The notes under the pieces are model-generated. The model made no database searches, was not told where the DNA came from, and saw only the letters and a list, made by a program, of their open reading frames with translations. The translations under genes were made by a program, and so were the position numbers. Below, in pieces: positions 1 to 5,457 of a DNA stretch of 25,822 nt; positions within the stretch are counted from its first letter, which is position 1, and each line of letters begins with the position of its first letter. Source of the DNA: a virus; the IMG/VR virus record IMGVR_UViG_3300025921_000067, positions 1 through 25,822 of that record, one strand, 5' to 3'.

Positions 1-1
1 C

Positions 2-400
2 GTGGCAGATCCAAGCAATCCTGGCCTCTGGGGCGGCGAGAATAACCACACCGATCCAGGGCCATTGTTCGACTTCGGCCATCTCGTGACGCTCATCAAT
101 GGCGCGTCACAGCCAAGCGCACCCGCCGATACCGACCGCAAAGATCCCGTAACCGGCTTCAAGCTCATTGGCGGTATCCGCGCGTTCTACGAAGACCTCG
201 AAAAGCGGCTCGGACCTGATGACGCGCTGATGCTGATCGGACGGCCGCTCAATGACGAGCACGGCGTCGATGGCGTGACGATGCAGGACTTCGAGCGCGC
301 CCGCTTTGAATGGCGACCAGGCAGCGCACCGCACCGCTGGGACGTGCTACTCGGCCGCGTCAATGCCGAGCTGCTCGCCGCCCAAAAGGCGGCCGTTTGA
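2..400 (+). CDS. Endolysin C-terminal part (amidase-like), 5' end cut by the window
   Basis: The frame is open to the left edge; base 2 is a GTG, but the gene probably begins upstream. The early residues GGENNHTDPGPLFDF match the end of an Amidase_2-type N-acetylmuramoyl-L-alanine amidase, where a DPG motif carries one zinc ligand and is followed by an aromatic-rich helix. The last 50 residues hold FERARFE and VLLGRV, a tail I know from many Chloroflexota cell-wall and extracellular proteins. Such an enzyme cuts the bond between peptidoglycan sugar and stem peptide to release virions. The next ORF starts in a TGATG overlap, and a holin-like gene follows, which fits a lysis cassette. The family is inferred from the C-terminus only, because the catalytic histidines lie outside the window. 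Confidence 0.6.
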   Translation: MADPSNPGLWGGENNHTDPGPLFDFGHLVTLINGASQPSAPADTDRKDPVTGFKLIGGIRAFYEDLEKRLGPDDALMLIGRPLNDEHGVDGVTMQDFERARFEWRPGSAPHRWDVLLGRVNAELLAAQKAAV

Positions 401-546
401 TGTTCCGACTGACATGGGTGGCGTATGACAACAGCGGCAACCCGCTCATTCAGTACTTCACGATCACACAAAGCGTCGCGCTACTCGAACTCCGCCGGCG
501 CTTCTGTACGGGCGCATTTGGCGGCAAGAACGACGGCGCATCATAG
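400..546 (+). CDS. Small hypothetical protein (48 aa) in the lysis cassette
   Basis: The ATG overlaps the stop of the endolysin gene (TGATG), so translation is probably coupled. The product begins MFRLTWVAYDNSG, is soluble-looking and has no recognised domain. It ends five bases before the Shine-Dalgarno core of the holin-like gene. Position suggests an accessory lysis or control role, but nothing in the sequence proves it. It is too short for confident family assignment. Confidence 0.5.
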   Translation: MFRLTWVAYDNSGNPLIQYFTITQSVALLELRRRFCTGAFGGKNDGAS

Positions 547-554
547 GAGGATCA

Positions 555-932
555 ATGGACAACGCACAGCAATTTAGCCTACTCGTGGGCGCGTTTATGC
601 CCTTCATTCTGGCCATCATCTTGCGCGAGCATTGGAGCGAGACACGAAAGAGCATCCTTGCCTTTGCCGCCTGCGTGGCGGCCGGACTAGCTGGCGCCTA
701 CGTCACGAGCCAGCTATCCTTTGCCAATACCGAGCAGGTCACGACGGACGTGCTGCTCGTGCTCGGCATGGCCTATGGCACCTATCGCGAGTTCTGGAAA
801 CCAACCGGCATCGCCAGTGCCGTCAACCTGACTATACCGTACAAGATCGTGCCGAAGAACGCACCATCCCTACCGGCTGATCTGATGCCCGAACCCGCGC
901 CCGTCGCGCCAGAGACGCCTCCTACTTCCTAA
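555..932 (+). CDS. Putative holin (125 aa, three hydrophobic segments)
   Basis: A strong AGGAGG (545-550) precedes the ATG. Three hydrophobic stretches can be read: about residues 6-24 (FSLLVGAFMPFILAII), 35-52 (AFAACVAAGLAGAYVT) and 62-78 (DVLLVLGMAYGTYREF). A hydrophilic, proline-rich tail ends PAPVAPETPPTS. Three membrane segments, about 125 residues and a place directly after an endolysin fit a class I-type holin, which makes the membrane lesion that releases the endolysin. No family-specific motif was recognised, so the call rests on topology and position. A strong terminator follows. Confidence 0.6.
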   Translation: MDNAQQFSLLVGAFMPFILAIILREHWSETRKSILAFAACVAAGLAGAYVTSQLSFANTEQVTTDVLLVLGMAYGTYREFWKPTGIASAVNLTIPYKIVPKNAPSLPADLMPEPAPVAPETPPTS

Positions 933-966
933 GCACACCAGACCGCCATATCTCCCCTCCTCCTTT

Positions 967-1003
967 GCGGGTGGCCCTTGCCGGGGCTACCCGCTCTTTT
1001 TTT
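967..1003 (+). terminator. Rho-independent terminator after the lysis genes
   Basis: An 11-bp stem (967-977 with 984-994, one G-U pair) closes a six-base loop and is followed directly by TCTTTTTTT (995-1003). It ends the lysis transcript and separates it from the operon starting at 1101. Confidence 0.9.
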
Positions 1004-1020
1004 GTGCCCGGAATCCGAAT

Positions 1021-1034
1021 GGTACGAACGTACC
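1021..1034. promoter_or_regulatory. Palindromic operator candidate GGTACG-AA-CGTACC
   Basis: A perfect 6-bp inverted repeat with a 2-base centre abuts the -35 hexamer of the promoter at 1035. It shares the core ACGAACGT with a second palindrome at 4680-4695. A dimeric regulator site is the simplest reading; the protein that binds is unknown. Confidence 0.5.
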
Positions 1035-1063
1035 TTGTCGCATCCACTGGCATGCGCTACTAT
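1035..1063 (+). promoter_or_regulatory. Sigma-70-type promoter for the 1101-2284 operon
   Basis: TTGTCG (1035-1040) and TACTAT (1058-1063) are separated by 17 bases. An alternative -10, TAGAAT at 1063-1068, overlaps. A palindrome lies immediately upstream and a GAATC-N4-GATT element overlaps the expected start site, so regulation from both sides is likely. Confidence 0.65.
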
Positions 1064-1064
1064 A

Positions 1065-1078
1065 GAATCAACGGATTG
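1065..1078 (+). repeat. GAATC-AACG-GATT element, copy 1
   Basis: One of four near-identical elements at promoters or gene starts (others at 7709, 12628 and 17584). Here and at 7709 it is preceded by TA of a TAGAAT hexamer and followed by a GA-rich run (GACGAGAGAGAAA here, GATGAGCGAGAAA there). It would cover +1, a position typical of repression. Confidence 0.6.
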
Positions 1079-1100
1079 ACGAGAGAGAAACAGGAGATCA

Positions 1101-1301
1101 ATGATGGCAGCGAACGAACGGACAGACGATCTGGTGTCGATCATCGAGGCGCATATCGCCTGTTGCGAGGCGCGCGCTGTTGAACTGCGCAAAGAGGCGG
1201 ACGAGACCGCCAATCCAGACATTGCGCGGGAAATTCGGCGGGAGGCGGTTGCCTGGGAGGTCGCGGCCTATGACATGAACGAGCGGCTGAAGACGGTCTA
1301 A
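1101..1301 (+). CDS. Small hypothetical protein (66 aa)
   Basis: CAGGAGATCA precedes the ATG and gives a good ribosome site. The protein is predicted mostly helical and charged, with two adjacent cysteines (IACCEAR) near residue 20 and repeated Arg/Glu patterns (REIRREAV). No domain was recognised. It is the first gene of a four-gene operon between the lysis genes and the attachment site, a place where temperate phages often carry lysogeny-expressed or accessory genes. Function unknown. Confidence 0.6.
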   Translation: MMAANERTDDLVSIIEAHIACCEARAVELRKEADETANPDIAREIRREAVAWEVAAYDMNERLKTV

Positions 1302-1322
1302 CTGGCCATGCTGGAGGGAAAG

Positions 1323-1541
1323 ATGATGAACCGGGCCACGGAACTGCGAGAGCAAATGATGGCGCTCAACGATCAGTATGACGCCGGTGCCATCACCTGG
1401 AAGGAACGCTGGGATGCGTACGGCCCGCTCAATAAGGAATACCGCGAACTGACCGGCTCGCCCTACATCAGCGGACGCTACGTGGTTAATTCCTTCGGCT
1501 TGAGTGTCAACCACAACCGTGCGCGAATGCATGGTCGCTAA
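1323..1541 (+). CDS. Small hypothetical protein (72 aa)
   Basis: The start at 1323 is chosen because GGAGGG (about 1313-1318) lies five bases upstream; an in-frame ATG at 1308 has no good ribosome site. The N-terminal half is helical (ELREQMMALNDQYDAGAIT) and a WKERWDAY segment follows. The C-terminal third (SGRYVVNSFGLSVN) looks beta-rich. No family was recognised. It lies in the same operon as its neighbours, with short gaps. Confidence 0.55.
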   Translation: MMNRATELREQMMALNDQYDAGAITWKERWDAYGPLNKEYRELTGSPYISGRYVVNSFGLSVNHNRARMHGR

Positions 1542-1553
1542 GGAGAGATGCAG

Positions 1554-1739
1554 ATGATTATCGATCCACGAGAGTTCCGCCGTTTTGCCGAGAGATTGCA
1601 AGAACTCACCAATGAGGAAGCGGCTGAGTTCATCCAACGGTTCAATGCTGAGGAAGCGAACCACGGCATGCCGAATCTCTTAGAGCGTCTTGGCGAGATT
1701 GCAGAACAAGAAGAGCCGAAGCGGACCGGTGCTGAATGA
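1554..1739 (+). CDS. Small helical hypothetical protein (61 aa)
   Basis: AGGAG at 1541-1545 sits eight bases before the ATG at 1554, which is preferred to the ATG at 1548 (two bases). The product is highly charged and probably an all-helical hairpin (REFRRFAERLQELTNEEAA). It ends in an ATGA overlap with the next gene, so the two are probably translated together. No family was recognised. Confidence 0.55.
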   Translation: MIIDPREFRRFAERLQELTNEEAAEFIQRFNAEEANHGMPNLLERLGEIAEQEEPKRTGAE

Positions 1740-2284
1740 CAGTCACGGCCTCGGCGATTGATCTGGTCATGCAGGTGCGAGCGGCCATCGGGCAGATGAA
1801 CGATCGAGATGCCCGCCTCTTCGCCTGCGACTGTGCCGAGCACGTGCTGCCGTTCTACGAACGCGCCTTCGCGGGCGATGATCGAGCGCGGCGCGTGGTG
1901 AATGCGGCCCGTGAACTGGCCGGCGCGCCGGTCGATGTGATGCAAGAGGCGCTGCATGCCGGGCCATATCGCCAGCTTGAGGCAGCGCTCATGAAGGCCA
2001 AAGGCGGCGCGCTCAAACTCAGCTATCGGCGCGGGCGATATCGCCAGATGACGGCCATGGCGGCGATCGCCAGCACGGCCCATTATTGCCTCTATAGCGA
2101 CGCCCATTCGGCGGCCATACTTGCGATGGATATGGCCGGTGAAGCGGTGCGCATGCTTAATAAGGAAGGGAGTGACGCGGAACAGATCGAACGCGCCTGG
2201 CAGCTAGAGCGAGCGGCCTGGTATCTGACAGCTAATTTGACACCTAATTTGGTTTCCATAGGCTCGCGAGAGAGTGCGAGTTGA
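1736..2284 (+). CDS. Imm5-like all-helical protein (182 aa)
   Basis: The start overlaps the previous stop (ATGA). Residues about 25-60 read FACDCAEHVLPFYERAF followed by DDRARRVVNAAREL. This resembles a helical family (Imm5-like) that I associate with putative immunity proteins of polymorphic toxins, where the pattern is ADCAERVL...PDDNRPR.AIEAAR. The middle carries several alanine-rich helices (MTAMAAIASTAHYC). Its 3' end contains the two left arm-type repeats of the proposed attP, so the gene reaches into the attachment region. Position next to att and behind its own promoter is typical of accessory or lysogenic-conversion genes. The family call is from remembered motif patterns only; the function is open. 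Confidence 0.45.
   Translation: MTVTASAIDLVMQVRAAIGQMNDRDARLFACDCAEHVLPFYERAFAGDDRARRVVNAARELAGAPVDVMQEALHAGPYRQLEAALMKAKGGALKLSYRRGRYRQMTAMAAIASTAHYCLYSDAHSAAILAMDMAGEAVRMLNKEGSDAEQIERAWQLERAAWYLTANLTPNLVSIGSRESAS
2225..2252 (+). repeat. Left integrase arm-type repeats (two copies)
   Basis: GACAGCTAATTTG (2227-2239) is followed at once by GACACCTAATTTGG (2239-2252). The first lies within a 13-base sequence, CTGACAGCTAATT, that recurs exactly at 2514-2526 on the other side of the tRNA-like core. Directly repeated short sites on both flanks of a tRNA-derived core, beside an integrase gene, are the usual layout of a tyrosine-integrase attP. Confidence 0.55.
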
Positions 2285-2350
2285 TGCGAGCATCAGGTGC
2301 CGGAATCCTTGATAGAATCAGGGAAAACAGGAGAACACGCGATGATCTGC

Positions 2351-2439
2351 GAGGGTATGAATAGGGCCGTAATCAGTCTTCAAAACTGTTGTGCGGGGTG
2401 ACGAGCCTCGCAGGTGGGTTCGACTCCCATGCACCCTCG
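2351..2439 (+). tRNA. Selenocysteine-tRNA-like sequence (anticodon UCA); probable attP core
   Basis: The acceptor GAGGGTAT pairs with GCACCCTC (2431-2438) with one A-C mismatch and one wobble: eight positions, as in bacterial tRNA-Sec. G73 and CC follow. The anticodon arm has CAGT/ACTG around loop CTTCAAA with UCA at 2380-2382. A 7-bp long variable arm (2392-2398 with 2406-2412) and a 5-bp T arm with loop TTCGACT follow. The region that should form the D arm (2359-2373) is only 15 bases and folds into no stem. An intact 3' part joined to an unrelated 5' part is what an attP taken from a host selC gene would look like, and the integrase lies about 0.3 kb away. A functional phage tRNA decoding UGA is less likely because phage genes here commonly end in TGA. 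Confidence 0.6.
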
Positions 2440-2471
2440 CCCCTCATTCGTACGCGGATATCCACCAATGA

Positions 2472-2499
2472 GGCCGGAGCGCTCAATGCTCCGGCCTTG
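2472..2499 (+). terminator. Terminator-like hairpin after the tRNA-like core
   Basis: GGCCGGAGC (2472-2480) pairs with GCTCCGGCC (2488-2496) around a seven-base loop, followed by TTGTCATTT. It is strong as a stem but has an interrupted T tract. It probably stops rightward transcription from 1101-2284 before the minus-strand lysogeny genes. Confidence 0.6.
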
Positions 2500-2513
2500 T
2501 CATTTCTGACCTG

Positions 2514-2533
2514 CTGACAGCTAATTGGTTAGC
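2514..2533 (+). repeat. Right integrase arm-type site with inverted repeat
   Basis: CTGACAGCTAATT (2514-2526) repeats the left site at 2225-2237 exactly. It runs into GCTAA-TTGG-TTAGC (2520-2533), so a second inverted copy of the core overlaps it. Together with the left pair it brackets the tRNA-like core. Confidence 0.5.
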
Positions 2534-2552
2534 TTATCGGTTTTTGACGATG

Positions 2553-2750
2553 TTACTCGGGCCGCTTGACCAATTCGATGTCATCCATCTTCACGCCGAA
2601 TAGTTCGGCAAGCTTTCTGAGTTGTGAGACTTTCGGCTCATAGATACCGCGCTCCCAGTTCGAGACGGTGCCCGGCGTGACGCCAGCCTTCACCGCAAGC
2701 TCGAACTGAGTCCAGACCTGGCATTCGCGTAGATGGCGAATCGTCTGCAT
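2553..2750 (-). CDS. Small XRE-family helix-turn-helix protein (65 aa)
   Basis: The whole protein is one XRE DNA-binding domain: TQFELAVKAGVTPGTVSNWERG carries the two helices of the HTH, and KVSQLRKLAELFGVKMDDI completes the five-helix fold. It has no C-terminal oligomerisation domain. It lies between the integrase stop and the proposed right arm of attP, in the integrase orientation, so it is probably expressed with it. A role as excision-control or Cro-like regulator would fit, but the target is unknown. Confidence 0.8.
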   Translation of the reverse strand: MQTIRHLRECQVWTQFELAVKAGVTPGTVSNWERGIYEPKVSQLRKLAELFGVKMDDIELVKRPE

Positions 2751-2764
2751 GGTTGCCTCAGTCG

Positions 2765-3916
2765 TTAGCCCAGCAGGGCGTCCATCTCGGCGGCGGCTTG
2801 CTGGTGCATGGCCGGGATGTAGTGGCTGTAGATATCGAGGGTAATGGCGATGGAACTATGCCCCAGCATCTCTGAGACCACCTTCGGATGCACGCCCCGG
2901 CTTAGCAGGAGCGTGGCACAGGTATGCCGCAGATCGTGGAAACGGACATCCGGCAGACCGAGCCGCTTGGTCAGCCGCCCGAAGATCTTCCGCATCTCCG
3001 AGCCGTAGATCGGCGTGCCGTGGCTATTCAGGAATACGAGGTCATCATGGCCGGGCCAGTCCGGCCCCAGGGCTAAGCGCAGTTCGAGGAGCTGCGTGCG
3101 CTGAGCGCGAAGAGCTGTGACCGCCATGGCTGACAGGTGGATCGTGCGGCGCGATGGTTTCGTCTTGGGTTCGGCCGCGTGCTTACCGACGCCCGGCTCA
3201 TAGGTCATCTGTTGGGCGACGTGCAATTGCGCGGCGTCAAGATCCACGTCACGCCAGCGCAGACCGAGGAGCTCGCCTTCGCGCATGCCGGTGGTCACGG
3301 CCAGCACGAGCAGACGGTGATACCAGTGTGGCGCCTGTTCGGTATAGTCCAGCAGCCGCGTCACCTCTTCCTCGGTGAGCGGATGGATCGGCGCCGGTTC
3401 CGGTCGCGGCGGCGTGGCACCGGCGGCCGGATTGCGCATCAAGAGACCCCAATCGACCGCCTGTTTCATCGCCTTCTTGAGCATCGTATGGGTGTTGTGA
3501 ATCGAGCGGTTCGAGAGACCCGACGCGCTCAGGTCCGCATAGAGCTTCTGGATATCGAGCGCCCGGACCTTGCTCAACTTCTTCTTGCCGAGACGCGGCC
3601 CAATGCGCACCCGGACCATCGACTCGTAGCCGCCGTAGACGCGCGGCCGTAATGTCGGCTTGACCGAGGCCAGCCAGTCGGTCAGATATTCGGCCAGCGT
3701 CGGGTTCGTCGAGGCCGTGACGCCGGCGTCGCGCTCATCTCTGAGTTCTTTGAGCTTCGAGCGTGCCGCCGGATAGGTGTCCGCCGAGCGCGTCCGCCGG
3801 ACGCTCTTGCCGCTGGCATCCGTCACCCACAGCGCCGCAATCCAGCCGGGCCGATCCTTGCGCTGGTAGACAGTGCCGAGACCGTATTCACCGCGCTGGA
3901 TCGATTTTTTGGTCAT
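2765..3916 (-). CDS. int: Tyrosine-family phage integrase (383 aa)
   Basis: Three parts can be read. An N-terminal arm-binding, AP2-like segment spans about residues 10-65 (GLGTVYQRKDRPGWIAALWV). A core-binding SAM-like domain spans about 70-165. The catalytic domain spans about 180-383. Catalytic residues are visible: Arg in TTGMREGELLGLRW, Lys in EPKTKPSRRTIHLS, HDLRHT, LGHSS and the nucleophile Tyr in ITLDIYSHY. The length is typical of integrases from temperate phages of Gram-positive hosts and Chloroflexota. It recombines attP with attB; a tRNA-Sec-like attP with arm repeats lies downstream at 2225-2533. The start overlaps the stop of the 3913-4116 gene (ATGA). No frame damage is seen. 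Confidence 0.95.
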   Translation of the reverse strand: MTKKSIQRGEYGLGTVYQRKDRPGWIAALWVTDASGKSVRRTRSADTYPAARSKLKELRDERDAGVTASTNPTLAEYLTDWLASVKPTLRPRVYGGYESMVRVRIGPRLGKKKLSKVRALDIQKLYADLSASGLSNRSIHNTHTMLKKAMKQAVDWGLLMRNPAAGATPPRPEPAPIHPLTEEEVTRLLDYTEQAPHWYHRLLVLAVTTGMREGELLGLRWRDVDLDAAQLHVAQQMTYEPGVGKHAAEPKTKPSRRTIHLSAMAVTALRAQRTQLLELRLALGPDWPGHDDLVFLNSHGTPIYGSEMRKIFGRLTKRLGLPDVRFHDLRHTCATLLLSRGVHPKVVSEMLGHSSIAITLDIYSHYIPAMHQQAAAEMDALLG

Positions 3917-4116
3917 GGCTGATCGTTCGAGAACGTACAGATGTAATCAACGCCGGCGGCCCGACGCGCCAGCCAGCCGGGCAACAATAACCGCTGTGTC
4001 AGTTTCGGCTTGCGCGGCACTTCGCTGGTTGCGACCAATCGCCAGCCCGCGCGGGCGAGTTGATCGACCGCTGCCTGTCCCTCGCGCACGCTGCGATACT
4101 GTTTCGTCATCTGCAT
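3913..4116 (-). CDS. Small hypothetical protein upstream of integrase (67 aa)
   Basis: AGGAGG stands five bases before the ATG, and the stop overlaps the integrase start (ATGA); both support a real gene. The protein contains QAAVDQLARAGWRLVATSEVP, a pattern like small DUF4177-type proteins that pair a helix with a following WRLV strand. Its first 170 bases overlap the 3' end of the ImmA/IrrE frame, which is unusual in this genome. Function unknown. Confidence 0.6.
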   Translation of the reverse strand: MQMTKQYRSVREGQAAVDQLARAGWRLVATSEVPRKPKLTQRLLLPGWLARRAAGVDYICTFSNDQP

Positions 4117-4585
4117 CTCGTCCTCCTAAACCTACGACCTGCCAGAACCACTGAACGTGGGGCAACGGCACGCGACAACGCCGCGCCACCTCCGCACACT
4201 CCACCGAGCCATCCCGCAACCAGCGCGGGATCAATAACTCCAATGCCACCAGATCGGCCTCACGCTCGCGGGGATCGTCACGCGGGCCATGGGCATAGGC
4301 ATACTGGCCATAGCCGTGACCGGCGATTTCATGCCCCATCTCATGGGCGATCGTGAAGCGTATCCATTCGTCCGAGAGCGATTCATTGATGCGCATCGTG
4401 CGACTCGCCTGACTGTAGACCGCGAAGCCGTAGACCGGCCATTCGCAGCCCCAGCCGATACGCCAGCCCTCATGTCGAGCCACCAGCTCGATCGGGACCG
4501 GCAACGACAGCTCAGATGCCTCATGCAGATTCCATCGTGTAATGACCTCATCGAGTCGCCTGCGTATCGCGTGATCGAATTCCAC
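3947..4585 (-). CDS. ImmA/IrrE-type zinc metallopeptidase
   Basis: The motif FTIAHEMGHEIAGHG supplies HExxH, and downstream REREADLVALELLIP supplies the third ligand region; both are hallmarks of the ImmA/IrrE family. In ICEBs1 and related elements such peptidases cleave the neighbouring XRE repressor after DNA damage. Here the repressor gene lies directly upstream on the same strand, so a cleavage-controlled lysogeny switch is likely. The start is a GTG with GGGGAAGAGAAG upstream. The last roughly 55 residues after VPLPHVQWFWQVVGLGG look unlike the family and run through the ribosome site and body of the next gene. This suggests a lost stop or a small indel near 4130. Confidence 0.8.
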   Translation of the reverse strand: MEFDHAIRRRLDEVITRWNLHEASELSLPVPIELVARHEGWRIGWGCEWPVYGFAVYSQASRTMRINESLSDEWIRFTIAHEMGHEIAGHGYGQYAYAHGPRDDPREREADLVALELLIPRWLRDGSVECAEVARRCRVPLPHVQWFWQVVGLGGRDADDETVSQRARGTGSGRSTRPRGLAIGRNQRSAAQAETDTAVIVARLAGASGRRR

Positions 4586-4624
4586 CCGCTTCTCTTCCCC
4601 TCATGGTCACCTGTCGCGCGTTGC

Positions 4625-4640
4625 GAGAGGATAGCCTCTC
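4625..4640. promoter_or_regulatory. Operator candidate GAGAGG-ATAG-CCTCTC
   Basis: Six-base arms are perfectly inverted around ATAG. The ten bases ATAGCCTCTC (4631-4640) occur again at 5362-5371 in the divergent region on the other side of the repressor gene. The site lies between the repressor and peptidase genes, so autoregulation by the XRE repressor is the simplest idea. Confidence 0.55.
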
Positions 4641-4679
4641 TACACATACGAACACCATGAGCGGATCGTTCTACGCTCT

Positions 4680-4695
4680 CAGGACGAACGTCCTG
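4680..4695. promoter_or_regulatory. Palindrome CAGGACG-AA-CGTCCTG
   Basis: Seven-base arms are perfectly inverted around AA. The site sits at the 3' edge of the repressor gene and upstream of the peptidase-integrase genes. The core ACGAACGT is shared with the palindrome at 1021-1034. It could be an operator, or a hairpin at the repressor mRNA end, but it has no T tract. Confidence 0.45.
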
Positions 4696-4697
4696 CA

Positions 4698-5225
4698 TTA
4701 GGCACCGTCGGACACTTTTCGTTCGCGAGACTCATCATGCACGGCACGCAACTGTTGTTCGATCATCGCCCGCATGCGCGGCGGCACATTCGACCAATCG
4801 GTATCGCGCGCCAACGAGGTGACGATCGTCACCATCGGATCATTCTCCGGTTCCGCCTCATCACGCTCCAGGTCATAGCCCCAGAGACGCAGCAAATGGA
4901 CCTGCGTCGTTTGCAACACATCGGCCAGCCCTTCGAGGAAAACGGGACGCGGTGGCAGGTTGCCTAGCTTCATCTGTTCGTACTGGCTGATGTTGGATGA
5001 ATGCATGCCGACGCGCTCGCCGAGTTCGCGCTGGGTCAAGCCGAGCGACAGGCGACGGATGCGTAGGAACGCACTGAACCGTTCCGGACCGGGCCCCTGC
5101 CGGGCCGCCGGTAAGAGCGCTTCGATGCCTTGCCGGTCGCGGATCGGCAGGCGCCATTTCCGCCCGCGTAAGCGCTCCCATTCGACTTCCATTGCCTCCA
5201 TGTCGGGGTCACTGATGGTGTCCAT
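4698..5225 (-). CDS. XRE-family phage repressor (175 aa)
   Basis: The HTH lies at about residues 48-110: FSAFLRIRRLSLGLTQRELGERVGM-type helices are followed by SSNISQYEQMKLG and LEGLADVLQT. The N-terminal 45 residues are charged and atypical, and the C-terminal 60 are acidic and probably mediate oligomerisation. No Ala-Gly or Ser/Lys self-cleavage motif was seen, which fits control by the adjacent ImmA/IrrE peptidase. AGGAGGG precedes the ATG. It is transcribed away from the early operon, with a divergent promoter region of about 200 bases between them, as for CI-type repressors. Confidence 0.85.
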   Translation of the reverse strand: MDTISDPDMEAMEVEWERLRGRKWRLPIRDRQGIEALLPAARQGPGPERFSAFLRIRRLSLGLTQRELGERVGMHSSNISQYEQMKLGNLPPRPVFLEGLADVLQTTQVHLLRLWGYDLERDEAEPENDPMVTIVTSLARDTDWSNVPPRMRAMIEQQLRAVHDESRERKVSDGA

Positions 5226-5284
5226 ATCTTCCCTCCTATTGCATGCCGTGCCATACGTGCGCGCTATCGCTCATTCTATGCCAT

Positions 5285-5371
5285 GAATCCGCCGAATATC
5301 TCTTGACAATCTCTCGCTTTAGAGTTACCGTATTCTCATGAGAGAAAACGCGGATTCACGCATAGCCTCTC
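5285..5371 (+). promoter_or_regulatory. Early promoter with clustered operator candidates
   Basis: TTGACA (5303-5308) and TACCGT (5326-5331) are 17 bases apart. The spacer reads ATCTCTCGCTTT, almost the same as the spacer of the promoter at 12656. Around it lie GAATC (5285-5289), TTCTC-ATGA-GAGAA (5333-5346), CGGATTC (5351-5357) and ATAGCCTCTC (5362-5371, also at 4631). On the opposite strand CATAGAAT near 5270-5277 could be the -10 of the repressor promoter. This is the expected repressor-controlled divergent switch. Confidence 0.7.
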
Positions 5372-5424
5372 ATGTGATCGTACAGGGCAAGCGGCCCACG
5401 GCTCTATAGGAGGTAGGTACTGAT

Positions 5425-5457
5425 ATGGCGGTATACGTAGCGAAATGGAAGGCATGA
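5425..5457 (+). CDS. Ten-residue leader peptide coupled to the annealing-protein gene
   Basis: A strong AGGAGG (5409-5414) precedes an ATG that opens a ten-codon frame reading MAVYVAKWKA. Its TGA (5455-5457) overlaps the ATG at 5454 that starts the next gene. This is the best ribosome site of the region, so translation of the leader probably delivers ribosomes to the main gene. Confidence 0.5.
   Translation: MAVYVAKWKA

Noticed and set aside
1308-1322. Upstream start for the 1323 gene
   Set aside because: The ATG at 1308 has no ribosome site, whereas GGAGGG is well placed for 1323.
2351-2439. Phage recoding of UGA by the UCA tRNA-like gene
   Set aside because: Many genes here end in TGA within ATGA overlaps, and the RNA lacks a D arm. 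An att-site origin explains it better.
3137-3652. Long plus-strand frame opposite the integrase
   Set aside because: It is a shadow of the integrase coding strand, whose catalytic motifs are all present on the minus strand.
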